Source: Capillibacterium thermochitinicola (GTDB taxonomy: Bacteria > Bacillota > UBA4882 > UBA10575). From it: a stretch of DNA of 64,000 bases. The notes beneath the pieces are model-generated. The model saw only the letters and a list, made by a program, of their open reading frames with translations, was not told where the DNA came from and did not search any database. The stretch lies in assembly GCF_013664685.1 (NCBI RefSeq), contig NZ_JAAKDE010000019.1:31334-95333 (forward strand). Direction: 5' to 3'. Shown here in pieces: positions 10,061 through 18,214 of the stretch. The first letter of the stretch is position 1. Each line of letters starts with the position of its first letter. Made by a program: the position numbers and the translations under genes.

Positions 10061-10089
10061 TTGACAAGCCGTGCGCTCTTCATTATAAT
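10061..10089 (+). promoter_or_regulatory. Consensus sigma-A promoter inside an inverted repeat
   Basis: TTGACA at 10061-10066 and TATAAT at 10084-10089 are separated by 17 bp, both perfect matches. The promoter lies in the loop of an inverted repeat (AAAACTGCCTT at 10052-10062, AAGGCAGTTTT at 10094-10104) followed by T residues. It should drive the small gene at 10211-10414. Confidence 0.8.
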
Positions 10090-10210
10090 AGCGAAGGCAG
10101 TTTTTCCTAATTATCTTATTAATGCCAATATAAGAGTTATTCATGTTAATCTATGACCGGCTTTTTACGTTTTTTTTTCTTTATTTATTAGCGGGGAAGG
10201 AGAAACAGTC

Positions 10211-10414
10211 CTGGAAGAGATTATCGCCTTTTTAGAGAAGAATAGAACCGGTGATTGGCAAAAGAACATGGCTTACCTAAAGGAAAAAGGCCGCCTCCGG
10301 CTCTTGGAAGCCGGACGTGATCTCCGTGTTTATCAATTTGTTTCCTTTAAAGGTGAACGGTTGAAAGTTCGGTTTTTCTGGGATGGAAAAAAAAGCCATA
10401 CGGAGATCGTCTAG
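10211..10414 (+). CDS. Small protein of unknown function (67 residues, CTG start)
   Basis: The frame runs LEEIIAFLEKNRTGDWQK... to ...KKSHTEIV and is stopped upstream at 10154. No ATG, GTG or TTG occurs before the CTG at 10211, which sits 8 bases after a good GAAGGAG site; the only ATG (10268) would leave 48 residues and has no ribosome-binding site. The gene has its own consensus promoter (10061-10089) and a strong terminator (10431-10454), which supports a real unit. The protein is charged and soluble: a predicted helical first half and a strand-rich second half (YQFVSFKGERLKVRFFWDG). I do not recognise the family. Confidence 0.5.
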   Translation: MEEIIAFLEKNRTGDWQKNMAYLKEKGRLRLLEAGRDLRVYQFVSFKGERLKVRFFWDGKKSHTEIV

Positions 10415-10430
10415 AAACGAGTATAACATA

Positions 10431-10454
10431 GTGGTCGATGCCGACCACTTTTTT
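10431..10454 (+). terminator. Intrinsic terminator after the small CTG-start gene
   Basis: Perfect 7-bp stem GTGGTCG (10431-10437) / CGACCAC (10442-10448), 4-base loop, then six T residues. It separates the small gene from uvrC. Confidence 0.85.
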
Positions 10455-10519
10455 ATTGCTTTATTTTTTGGCATAATTAAACCAAGAGGGAAAACCAGAG
10501 CACAAAGGAGCAATTCTTG

Positions 10520-12355
10520 ATGAACGAAGAAGAACTGAGGACAATCCCCACGACACCGGGGGTTTATTTGATGAAAAACGAAGCGGACCAGATCCTCTAT
10601 GTCGGAAAGGCCAACTCCCTTCGCCACCGGGTGCGTTCCTATTTTCAGCCGGCCAAAAAACACCCGCCGCGGATTGCACGGATGGTAGAACAAGTTGCCA
10701 AAGTTGATTTCATCACGACCGCCTCCGAAATTGAGGCATTGGCCTTGGAATGTAATTTGATCAAAGAACATCGTCCAAAGTATAACGTGCGCCTTCGTGA
10801 TGATAAGCAATATCCATGGTTGAAAGTGACTTGGCAAGAACCTTATCCGCGGGTGTATATCGTCCGCCGGCCACAACGGGATGGAGCCCGTTATTTTGGC
10901 CCGTTTACGGAAGCAGGAGCGTTACGGGAGATTCTTCGGCTTTTGCAAAAAATCTTTCCCCTCCGTTCTTGTAAAAGAAGCTTGAAACCGGAGGAACGAC
11001 TCCGGCCCTGCCTTAACTATCATATTGGGCGTTGTTTGGCCCCTTGCGCCGGTGAAGTCGACCCCGAAACTTACCGCCAGATGGTCCAGGAATTTTGTCG
11101 AGTTTTAGAAGGTCATACCGAACAACTGGAGGCCAAGCTCAAGGAAGAGATGGAAGCGGCCGCTGCACGGCAGGAATATGAAGAAGCGGCGGTGTACCGG
11201 GATAAGTTACGCGCTTTGCAAAAGGTGGTCCAGCGGCAGACGGTGGTTTCGACGGCGCCCATCGACCGGGATGTTTTCGGGTTGGCCCTGACGGACGAGG
11301 GCAGTTTTATTCAGGTGCTCCAGATCCGCCGGGGGAAACTCATTGGCAAAGAGGGCTTCTTCTTTACGGATCTGGCCGGTGAAACCGAGGAGTTTCTCCG
11401 GAGTTTTCTCCTCCAATACTACGATGAGCTGGATTACATCCCCAAAGAGGTTATTCTTCCGGTGGCTCTCCCCGACCAGGCGGCGATCGCCGCTTGGCTG
11501 ACGGATCGGAAAAAACAGAAAGTAGACTTAATCCACCCGAAACGGGGCGAAAAGTTTCAGCTTTTACAGATGGCCCGGGAAAATGCGGAACTTCTCCTCG
11601 ACAGGGAACTGGCCCGGCGGAAACAGGCCGCGGCGGCCACCCGGTTGGCTTTGGAACGGTTGCGTGAACTATTGGCCCTTCCCCAGATTCCACGGCGGAT
11701 CGAAGCCTTCGATATCTCCCACTGGCAAGGGGAAGAACCGGTGGCTGCGATGGTGGTTTTCCTCGATGGACGGCCGGCTCCGGAAGCCTACCGGCGGTTC
11801 CGGATCCGTGGGATCGCCAAGAATGATGACTATGCGGCCCTCCAGGAAGCGGTCGGCCGCCGGTTTTTGCACGGACAACAGGAGCAGGAGGAAGCGGAGG
11901 AGAATCCCAGCTTTCTGCCATTCCCCGATTTACTGGTGATCGACGGCGGAAAGGGCCAATTGAACGCAGTCTATACCAAGCTGGCGGCGCTCGGTTGGGC
12001 GGAACAGCCGGTGATCAGCCTGGCGGAGAAGGAGGAAGAAATTTACCAGCGCGGTCAGGAACAACCTTTGCGCTTACCCCGGGACGATCAGGCCTTGCAC
12101 CTTTTGCAGCATCTGCGGGATGAAGCCCATCGTTTTGCTTTGACTTTCCACCGTGCCCGGCGGCAAAAACAGAGCTTCGCTTCGGCTTTAGACCGGATCA
12201 AGGGGATTGGCCCCAAGCGGAAAAAGGCGTTACTGCAGAAATTCGGATCGCTCCGGCAGATTCGGGAAGCATCACTGGAGGAGTTGTTGTCGGTCGAGGG
12301 GATGACGGTCACTGCGGCCCGGGCTATTTTGGAGGGTTTGGAGGAGATGGAGTAG
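10520..12355 (+). CDS. uvrC: UvrABC excinuclease subunit C
   Basis: 611 residues, normal for the family. The GIY-YIG nuclease domain is at the N terminus (PGVYLMKNEADQILYVGKA), followed by the cysteine-containing segment (LRPCLNYHIGRCLAPC), a UVR helical hairpin around 200-235, the RNase H-like C-terminal nuclease domain (FDISHWQGEEPVAAMVVF, DLLVIDGGKGQLNAV) and two helix-hairpin-helix motifs (IKGIGPKRKKALLQKFGS). It makes both incisions around UvrB-bound DNA lesions. A TTG at 10517 directly precedes the ATG at 10520; AAAGGAG at 10504-10510 fits the ATG better. No uvrA or uvrB is adjacent. Confidence 0.96.
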   Translation: MNEEELRTIPTTPGVYLMKNEADQILYVGKANSLRHRVRSYFQPAKKHPPRIARMVEQVAKVDFITTASEIEALALECNLIKEHRPKYNVRLRDDKQYPWLKVTWQEPYPRVYIVRRPQRDGARYFGPFTEAGALREILRLLQKIFPLRSCKRSLKPEERLRPCLNYHIGRCLAPCAGEVDPETYRQMVQEFCRVLEGHTEQLEAKLKEEMEAAAARQEYEEAAVYRDKLRALQKVVQRQTVVSTAPIDRDVFGLALTDEGSFIQVLQIRRGKLIGKEGFFFTDLAGETEEFLRSFLLQYYDELDYIPKEVILPVALPDQAAIAAWLTDRKKQKVDLIHPKRGEKFQLLQMARENAELLLDRELARRKQAAAATRLALERLRELLALPQIPRRIEAFDISHWQGEEPVAAMVVFLDGRPAPEAYRRFRIRGIAKNDDYAALQEAVGRRFLHGQQEQEEAEENPSFLPFPDLLVIDGGKGQLNAVYTKLAALGWAEQPVISLAEKEEEIYQRGQEQPLRLPRDDQALHLLQHLRDEAHRFALTFHRARRQKQSFASALDRIKGIGPKRKKALLQKFGSLRQIREASLEELLSVEGMTVTAARAILEGLEEME

Positions 12356-12661
12356 ATCCTTTCCCCCACTGTTTCTGCTGTTTTCTGGGTAAATGCTTAA
12401 ATAATACTATTGGAGTCAATATATACATTATGGGGTTTAGCAGGAGTTATGTTTTAAAAAGCGAAATAGTAGGGCAGAACAACGGACCCTAAAAACTGCA
12501 TAACACCACCCAAGAAACAGTCAAGTTCAAAGTTTACTACACCTGCGATAACCGTCCGGTGTAAAGGAGGTGAAAACGACTTAGGCATTGGACGGAGACA
12601 CAGGGGTAGTAATTCATCGCACTACCGTTCGTTGCCGGAAAAGAGGGAGAATTGAGGAAAC
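12356..12661 (+). other. Intergenic leader of porin 1, no recognised RNA element
   Basis: About 300 bp without a long gene. It holds an ACCCTAAAAACT box near 12490, which resembles the ACCCTGAAAACT box at the right end of the window, and two GGAGG-type sites (for example 12565-12571) not followed by usable reading frames. I saw no clear promoter and no known riboswitch. The segment is probably a long 5' untranslated leader of the porin mRNA. Confidence 0.35.
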
Positions 12662-12748
12662 ATGACCACTCAGTTCGGTTCTTTTCCTATCGCAGCACCA
12701 ATTCTAATAAAAGAAAACCAAAATCGAAGAAAAAATCGCAGAACCTAA
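12662..12748 (+). CDS. Possible 28-residue leader peptide before porin 1
   Basis: ATG at 12662 after a GAGGA site, encoding a basic peptide that begins MTTQFGSFPIAAP, with stop TAA at 12746-12748. The stop overlaps the AAGGAGG site (12747-12753) of the porin gene, an arrangement typical of translational coupling. It overlaps, in another frame, a 37-codon in-frame extension of the porin frame that I reject as porin start. Nothing is known of the sequence; it may be chance. Confidence 0.25.
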   Translation: MTTQFGSFPIAAPILIKENQNRRKNRRT

Positions 12749-12762
12749 GGAGGAACCAATCG

Positions 12763-13788
12763 ATGAAACGAGTTGTCGCATCATTACTTGCCCTATTACT
12801 AATCGCAACAATGACTCCCGTTGTGATGGCTGCCAATTTAGACTTTTCTGGTAAAGTGATTACCGAAGCCACTTATGGTGAGAACTTCGGCGGAAATTCC
12901 GAGATTGAACTCTCCGCCAAGATAGGTGAAGGTCTGAAAGCCGGTCTTGGTTTCGGCAGTTCGGAACAGTCGTTCCCCTGGTCGAACTGGGAACTGGGCA
13001 TCAACGCATTATGGCTGGAGACCAACGGCGCTTTAATTCCGGGAACCCCCGAGTTTACCACCAGAATCGGGTCCTTGAACCACAGCTACTCGGATTTCGT
13101 GGCGAAAGGGATCAAAACCACCGGGATCAGCATTGACCAACTGGCCATTGGCCCGGTTACCCTTGGTGGTTACTATTCCCTGGCCGGCGAGAGCATTCTG
13201 GACCGGGGCGCTTACGTCAAAATCAATCCGATGGACGGGATTGAGGCCCAAGCGACCGTGGTGAAAGCCGACGAGCAGCTCTCCTACGCCTTGTCCACCA
13301 CCGTGCAACCGCTGGCCGGAGCCGAAGTCTCCGGGACGTATGCGGCGGTGCATGAAGGGGCCAACGCTTACCGGGTGAAAGGTAAGTACCAGGTACTGGA
13401 AGGCCTTGAGGTTCGGGCCGGCTATCAAGATATCCCGACCGAATTTAACGCTACCCATCGGAACACCAAAGACGATGACAAAAATAACGTTAATCCGGGA
13501 ACCGGTTTCACCGTTGGCGCGACCGCTAACCAATTCGGTTTCGAAGTGGTAGCCGACTATGTGGACTATGAAAAGACGGTTGATTACTCCGTTGCCCGTA
13601 CGGTCAACATTGCCGGGCTGGATTTCAACACCAAGCTGGCTGGTAATTATGATTTTGAGACCGCGGAAGCGGAAAAACTGGAAGCCACGGTTGGTTACAG
13701 TGCACCGAACGGACTGGAGCTTACGGCCGGTTACAACTTCATCGAGAACCAGCCCACCATCTCCGCCGGTTTGGAGCTGCAATTCTAA
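12763..13788 (+). CDS. Outer-membrane beta-barrel protein, porin-like (porin 1)
   Basis: 341 residues. A clear signal peptide (MKRVVASLLALLLIATM...VMA, cleavage near residue 23-24) is followed by repeated alternating-hydrophobicity strands separated by short turns. The last residues, ISAGLELQF, end in Phe, the C-terminal signature used by the BAM machinery for outer-membrane barrels. A related design is seen at 62403-63665. The start is the ATG at 12763 behind AAGGAGGAA. It is followed by a strong terminator (13843-13882). It could be a general or substrate-specific porin; nearby sugar ABC ATPase and ROK kinase genes make a sugar role possible but unproved. Confidence 0.72.
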   Translation: MKRVVASLLALLLIATMTPVVMAANLDFSGKVITEATYGENFGGNSEIELSAKIGEGLKAGLGFGSSEQSFPWSNWELGINALWLETNGALIPGTPEFTTRIGSLNHSYSDFVAKGIKTTGISIDQLAIGPVTLGGYYSLAGESILDRGAYVKINPMDGIEAQATVVKADEQLSYALSTTVQPLAGAEVSGTYAAVHEGANAYRVKGKYQVLEGLEVRAGYQDIPTEFNATHRNTKDDDKNNVNPGTGFTVGATANQFGFEVVADYVDYEKTVDYSVARTVNIAGLDFNTKLAGNYDFETAEAEKLEATVGYSAPNGLELTAGYNFIENQPTISAGLELQF

Positions 13789-13842
13789 AACACATGTAAC
13801 ATGAAGCGTTGTGCCTATCCGCACTAAGCTTTGCCAAAAAGT

Positions 13843-13882
13843 AAAAGGAGAAACCCCGGACTGGTCCGGGGTTTCTCCTTTT
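13843..13882 (+). terminator. Strong intrinsic terminator after porin 1
   Basis: Perfect 18-bp stem (13843-13860 with 13865-13882) around the loop CTGG, with the A-rich 5' and T-rich 3' ends of a rho-independent terminator; likely works in both directions. Confidence 0.92.
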
Positions 13883-14247
13883 GTACTGTTTTTTGTTGAC
13901 TCTTGCAGTCTTTGGACATATTTTTCGTTTCCAACCATAAAAATTAAATGGGGAAAGGGCTAAGGAAAGAACAGGTATTTCGTGGCAGGAAAATTTGGGT
14001 TTATGTCGAATATATAAAACCAAGAAAACTGAAAAGCTCGAGCGAAAAGTAATACATCGACCAGCATATATTGCGAAAAATGACTCCTTCTTCATAATAG
14101 ACAAAAAAGACTACTGGTCACCATGGGGGGTGGAGAAACAACCGCTAAATGTCGATCGCGATTGACATACAATGGAGTAAATGAACGAGATTCGATATAA
14201 ATTTTTTAGGAATAATTAATTTAATTGGATTTGGGAGGTAGACAACA
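13883..14247. other. Intergenic region between porin 1 and the ABC ATPase gene
   Basis: 365 bp without a supported gene. The one clear signal is a 20-bp near-perfect palindrome at 14149-14168 (separate entry). A TTGACA occurs at its right edge (14162-14167), but no good -10 box lies 16-18 bp downstream, so the promoter is not defined. Short open frames on the minus strand look non-coding. Confidence 0.4.
14149..14168. promoter_or_regulatory. Candidate operator: 20-bp palindrome with central CG
   Basis: ATGTCGATCGCGATTGACAT is self-complementary apart from one mismatched pair. A CG-centred palindrome is usual for LacI/GalR-family operators, and the next gene is a sugar-transport ATPase gene. 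Its right half contains a TTGACA. The bound protein is not identified. Confidence 0.4.
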
Positions 14248-15351
14248 TTGGCAAAGGTAGTCTTTGAGCACGTTTATAAGAAGTTCCCCAACGGTGTTGT
14301 TGCTGTCAACGATTTTAACTTAGAGATTAAAGACAAAGAGTTTGTGGTTTTGGTTGGTCCCTCCGGTTGCGGTAAAACCACCTCTTTACGGTGTGTTGCC
14401 GGTCTTGAAGAAGCTAGTTCCGGTAATATTTACATCGGTGACACTTTGGTAAACGATGTCGCGCCGAAAGACCGGGACATCGCGATGGTTTTCCAGAACT
14501 ACGCCCTCTATCCCCATATGGATGTTTACAATAACATGGCTTTCGGTTTGAAACTGCGGAAATTCCCGAAGGCCGAGATTGACCGCCGGGTGAAGGAAGC
14601 CGCGAAGATTCTTGGGATTGAAAACCTCCTTGATCGTAGGCCAAAAGCGCTTTCCGGTGGTCAGCGGCAACGGGTAGCGTTGGGCCGGGCCATCGTTCGC
14701 GAACCCAAAGTCTTCTTGATGGATGAGCCCCTCTCCAACCTTGACGCCAAATTGCGGGTGCAGATGAGGGCGGAGTTGCAGAAACTACATAACCGTCTCC
14801 AGACCACCGTCATCTATGTTACCCATGACCAGATTGAGGCGATGACCATGGGTGACCGGATCGTGGTTATGAAAGACGGCGTCATCCAGCAGGTCGGTCG
14901 GCCGCTTGACATTTACGATCATCCGAATAATGTGTTCGTGGCCGGGTTTATTGGGACACCGCCGATGAACTTCTTGGAGGGTGTGCTCCGGAAAGAAAAC
15001 GACCGGTTCTATGTTGACTTTGGCACCTTCAAGATTTATGTTCCGGAAGGTAAATTCAGAACGGCCAATATGTATGTGGATAAAGAGGTTATCTTCGGAA
15101 TCCGTCCGGAGAACATCTCTGAACTGGCGGATACGCCCAACGCGAATCCGGAAGATGTGGTTACCGCGACCGTTGACGTCAGCGAGCTTATCGGGTCCGA
15201 GACCTATCTCTGGGTTTCCAATGGACCGCACAGCTTCACTGCCCGGGTGGATGCCCACACGAAAGCGGCTGATGGTGACCAGACGCAACTGGTCTTCAAT
15301 ACCCAGAAGATTCACCTCTTTGATAAAGAAACGGAGAAAGCCATTCCATAA
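14248..15351 (+). CDS. msmX: Multi-sugar ABC transporter ATP-binding protein, MsmX/UgpC type
   Basis: 367 residues, TTG start 8 bases after GGGAGGT. The nucleotide-binding domain has Walker A GPSGCGKTT at 37-45, the Q-loop MVFQNYALYPH, the signature LSGGQRQRVALGRA, Walker B VFLMDEPLSNLD and the H-loop. The C-terminal OB/TOBE region (about 240-367) includes FGIRPENI, typical of the CUT1 ATPases MsmX, UgpC and MalK. Such ATPases energise uptake of oligosaccharides and often serve several permeases. No permease or binding protein is adjacent, so it is probably a shared orphan ATPase. The downstream hairpin at 15371-15399 may end the transcript. Confidence 0.9.
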   Translation: MAKVVFEHVYKKFPNGVVAVNDFNLEIKDKEFVVLVGPSGCGKTTSLRCVAGLEEASSGNIYIGDTLVNDVAPKDRDIAMVFQNYALYPHMDVYNNMAFGLKLRKFPKAEIDRRVKEAAKILGIENLLDRRPKALSGGQRQRVALGRAIVREPKVFLMDEPLSNLDAKLRVQMRAELQKLHNRLQTTVIYVTHDQIEAMTMGDRIVVMKDGVIQQVGRPLDIYDHPNNVFVAGFIGTPPMNFLEGVLRKENDRFYVDFGTFKIYVPEGKFRTANMYVDKEVIFGIRPENISELADTPNANPEDVVTATVDVSELIGSETYLWVSNGPHSFTARVDAHTKAADGDQTQLVFNTQKIHLFDKETEKAIP

Positions 15352-15370
15352 GGGCAAAACTCGATTTCAG

Positions 15371-15399
15371 TAATCCCCCATCGCTCCGGTGGGGGATTA
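15371..15399 (+). terminator. Probable terminator after the ABC ATPase gene
   Basis: Perfect 10-bp stem (TAATCCCCCA / TGGGGGATTA) with a 9-base loop. The following tract (TTTAAATGTTT) is a weak U-run, so the hairpin could be leaky toward the ROK kinase gene. Confidence 0.6.
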
Positions 15400-15451
15400 T
15401 TTAAATGTTTAATAAGTTTAACAAGAGGCGTTTATAGAAGGGGAGGACATT

Positions 15452-16447
15452 ATGTATTATTTGGGTATCGATTTGGGGGGGACCAATATTGCCATCGGGC
15501 TGGTGAACGAAGAGGGAGAAATCGTTGAGCGCGGAAACGCCCCGACCGGAAGAGAGCGGAGCGCCACCTTGATCCTGAAGGACATGGCCGATCTGGCGCT
15601 CGAAGTGATGGCCAAAGCCGGGGTTGGTTTTGACCAGATTACAAGTGTCGGGGTGGGTTCACCGGGCGCCCCCGATGTGGAGAATGGAGTTATCATTTAT
15701 AATAACAATCTTGGCTTTCGGAACGTACCGGTCCGCGCCGAACTGCAAAAATACCTGCCCTTACCGGTATATGTCGACAATGATGCCAACTGTGCTGCGC
15801 TGGCTGAGGGGTTACTCGGTGCGGCCGGCGGGGTTCGTCACTCAGTCACAATTACGCTGGGGACCGGGATCGGAGGCGGGGTCATTATTGACCATAAAAT
15901 CTATAGCGGATTTAACAATGCCGGTTCTGAACTGGGTCACATGGTGATCGAGGCGAGCGGGAAATTATGCTCCTGTGGCCGGAGAGGCTGTTGGGAGGCG
16001 TACGCCTCCGCCCGGGGCTTGGTTGAAATGGCGAGGGAGGCGGCGGCCCAAGCGCCCGCTTCTTTGCTCTATACGATGGTTGACGGGGATTTATCTAAAA
16101 TCACCGCGAAGACTCCCTTTGATGCGGCCAAGCAAGGCGATGCCGTGGGTGCGGCGGTGGTGGACAAGTATTTGGATTACTTGGCGGTTGGGGTGGTGAA
16201 TATCATCAACATTTTACAACCCGAAGTGATCGTTATTGGCGGCGGCGTTTCGAAAGAAGGCGAAAATCTATTGGTTCCGCTGAAGGAGAAAGTGGCACGG
16301 GAGTGTTACGGCCAGGAAGGGATCCCCACGGCCGAGTTGCGCTTGGCCCTCCTGGGTAATGACGCGGGAATCGTCGGGGCGGCACTTTTGGGTTTCCCGC
16401 CGGAGAAACGCGCTCTGGTCAGCCTATTTGGTCCGGGCCGTAAATAG
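15452..16447 (+). CDS. ROK-family sugar kinase (probable glucokinase)
   Basis: 331 residues. The N-terminal phosphate loop is LGIDLGGTNIAIGLV, the catalytic region contains YVDNDANCAALAEG, followed by GTGIGGGVI and the zinc-binding CSCGRRGCWEAYAS signature of ROK proteins. Conserved GGGVSKEG is near the C terminus. No N-terminal DNA-binding domain is present, so it is an enzyme rather than a ROK repressor; glucokinase is the most common assignment for this length in Firmicutes. ATG at 15452 follows GGGGAGG. The stop overlaps the convergent yyaC remnant by 24 bp. Confidence 0.88.
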   Translation: MYYLGIDLGGTNIAIGLVNEEGEIVERGNAPTGRERSATLILKDMADLALEVMAKAGVGFDQITSVGVGSPGAPDVENGVIIYNNNLGFRNVPVRAELQKYLPLPVYVDNDANCAALAEGLLGAAGGVRHSVTITLGTGIGGGVIIDHKIYSGFNNAGSELGHMVIEASGKLCSCGRRGCWEAYASARGLVEMAREAAAQAPASLLYTMVDGDLSKITAKTPFDAAKQGDAVGAAVVDKYLDYLAVGVVNIINILQPEVIVIGGGVSKEGENLLVPLKEKVARECYGQEGIPTAELRLALLGNDAGIVGAALLGFPPEKRALVSLFGPGRK

Positions 16448-17063
16448 CGCGGTTTCTGGCTGAGTTGCTTTCGGTGGTTGGAAAAAGCGGCGACAACTGT
16501 TGATCAGTCCGGTACCGATCACCTCCGCCATCCGCATGACCAGGCTTAAACGGGTGTTTTGGAGGACAAGGTACTCCATAAAGCCGCCGACATTCACAAC
16601 ACCGATGATATGCATCTGCCCTACTGCGGGCAGATGTTTATTTACACCCGTCCCGGGACGTAGCGGGCCGGGTTTAATGTTAATGTAGCCAATGTTTTCC
16701 GTCCGTCCCAGACAGGCGTCAACAGCGATAATGAACGGGTTGGCAAATTTTTCTTCAATCTCTTGGATCGTTGCTTCGAGGTTTACCGCGTGCACGGGAC
16801 GGTCCAGCGTACCGTAGACAGTAACCTGGGGGGGGAAGCTGACCTTTAACTTTGGTTCCGACCAGCGGACCCAAGCTGTCGCCTGTTGAGCGGTCGGTGC
16901 CGATACATAAAAGAACAAGGGATGAATCTTTACTGCACAAATGGGTCAAGGATTTATAAAGGCGTTCCGTACATAACTGGGCTGCTTGTTCACTGTTGCT
17001 GTCAATGCGGTACGGAAGTAATGGTTGTAGTTGAGCGGCTTTGCGCGCGAGCGAGAACCACAA
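16424..17063 (-). pseudogene. yyaC: yyaC-like spore protease-related gene, frameshifted at a C8 tract
   Basis: The two halves of a DUF1256/YyaC protein lie in different frames. The first half, from a TTG at 17063 behind GGAGGGG, contains CIGTDRSTGDSLGPLVGTKV. The second half, in another frame to the stop at 16424, contains YGTLDRPVHAVNLEATI, AVDACLGR and VGGFMEYLVLQNTRL. The frame changes at a run of eight C on the coding strand (eight G at 16828-16835); seven C would restore one continuous protein of about 212 residues. YyaC is a sporulation protein related to the GPR spore protease. The shift may be a real mutation, slippage, or a sequencing error in the homopolymer. Confidence 0.8.
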
Positions 17064-17349
17064 ACTTACCCCTCCACCTTTCCGGTAAATTAACACATTG
17101 TATCTTATGTAGTTTGGGTGGCGGGTATACATGCTTTTTCAATTTTGCTTTGAAACTTTGCTTTTCCGGCGCGGAAAGGGACGGACAACCTGGTTTGTTA
17201 TGTAACAAAAAAGAACAAAAGGAGAAGTTCTTGGCGTCTTCGGGGCAAACGGATGGGGGATACTAACTATGCTTCATCCCTACGGTATAGACGGAGAAGT
17301 GGATGTCTAAGTTTAAACGAAGAAATCCGAAGTGAAGGGGAGAAAGAAA

Positions 17350-18144
17350 GTGAATAGTGGTCGCGAGTTGGAACGGTTGGAAGAGATTATGCGTACTCTA
17401 AGAAGCGAACGGGGGTGCCCTTGGGATCGGAAACAGACCCATCGTTCTTTAAGACCATATTTACTGGAAGAGGCGTACGAAGTTTTGGAAGCACTGGAGG
17501 AAGAATCCCCGGCCCACCTCCGGGAAGAACTGGGGGACCTTTTGTTACAAGTCGTCTTCCATGCACAGCTGGCAGCGGAGAGCGGCCACTTTACCCTGGC
17601 GGATGTCCTTGCGGACCTTAACGCCAAACTGATCCGTCGCCATCCCCATGTCTTTGATAATCAGGAGGTGACCGGAGCCGAGGCGGCGGTGGCCAACTGG
17701 GAAGCGATTAAGGCGCGGGAGAAAGAAACGGAGCCCTGCTCGGCTCTTTCCGGGGTGCCGACTACATTTCCGGCTTTAATGCGGGCGGAGAAGGTACAAG
17801 CAAAAGCCGCCCGGGTTGGTTTTGATTGGCCGGAGGTACGGGGACCACTCGCGAAGATTAAGGAGGAAGCGGAAGAATTGGTGGCCGTCTGGGAAGCCGG
17901 GGTAAAGAGCGAAGCCGACCAGCGGAGACTGGAGGAAGAATTCGGGGATCTCCTTTTCTCCCTGGTTAACCTGGCCCGTTTTCTTAAGATCCGGCCGGAA
18001 CTGGCGTTGCTACGCAGTACCGAAAAGTTTGTCCGCCGTTTTCGTTGTTTGGAAGAACGGGCTGCCGCGCGGGGGCAGGACCTTTCCGCACTGACGTTGG
18101 AAGAAATGGACCAGCTTTGGGAGGAAGAAAAGAAGCGGGTATAA
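17350..18144 (+). CDS. mazG: MazG-family nucleoside triphosphate pyrophosphohydrolase
   Basis: 264 residues, the two-domain MazG layout. The first domain (about 5-110) has GCPWDRKQTHRSLRPYLLEE, EAYEVLEALEE and REELGDLLLQVVFHA, the ExxE...ExxD metal site. The linker holds NWEAIKAREK, and the second domain repeats with IKEEAEELVAVWEAG and EEEFGDLLFSLVNLARF. MazG hydrolyses (d)NTPs to monophosphates and can lower ppGpp in E. coli. The frame opens at a GTG at 17332, but GAAGGGGAG fits the GTG at 17350. In Firmicutes mazG is often near sporulation genes such as yabP, as it is here. Confidence 0.93.
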   Translation: MNSGRELERLEEIMRTLRSERGCPWDRKQTHRSLRPYLLEEAYEVLEALEEESPAHLREELGDLLLQVVFHAQLAAESGHFTLADVLADLNAKLIRRHPHVFDNQEVTGAEAAVANWEAIKAREKETEPCSALSGVPTTFPALMRAEKVQAKAARVGFDWPEVRGPLAKIKEEAEELVAVWEAGVKSEADQRRLEEEFGDLLFSLVNLARFLKIRPELALLRSTEKFVRRFRCLEERAAARGQDLSALTLEEMDQLWEEEKKRV

Positions 18145-18214
18145 ACGCGGTCTGTATAATCCTCCGCCCTTCGGTTAAGTTAATCCTAGAACCAAAGAAG
18201 GGGGAGGAATTAAG

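Noticed and set aside
10277..10876. 199-codon minus-strand open frame opposite the small gene and uvrC
   Set aside because: No start context; crosses a terminator and a conserved uvrC start.
12652..12762. 37-codon in-frame extension of porin 1 from a TTG
   Set aside because: The ATG at 12763 has AAGGAGG and begins a textbook signal peptide, while the extension is very basic and would bury it.
13033..13938. 301-codon open frame on the minus strand
   Set aside because: Antisense to porin 1 and running through its terminator; composition typical of a shadow frame.
14162..14201. Promoter TTGACA...TATAAA before the ABC ATPase gene
   Set aside because: The spacing is about 28 bp, too long for sigma-A; only the palindrome was kept.
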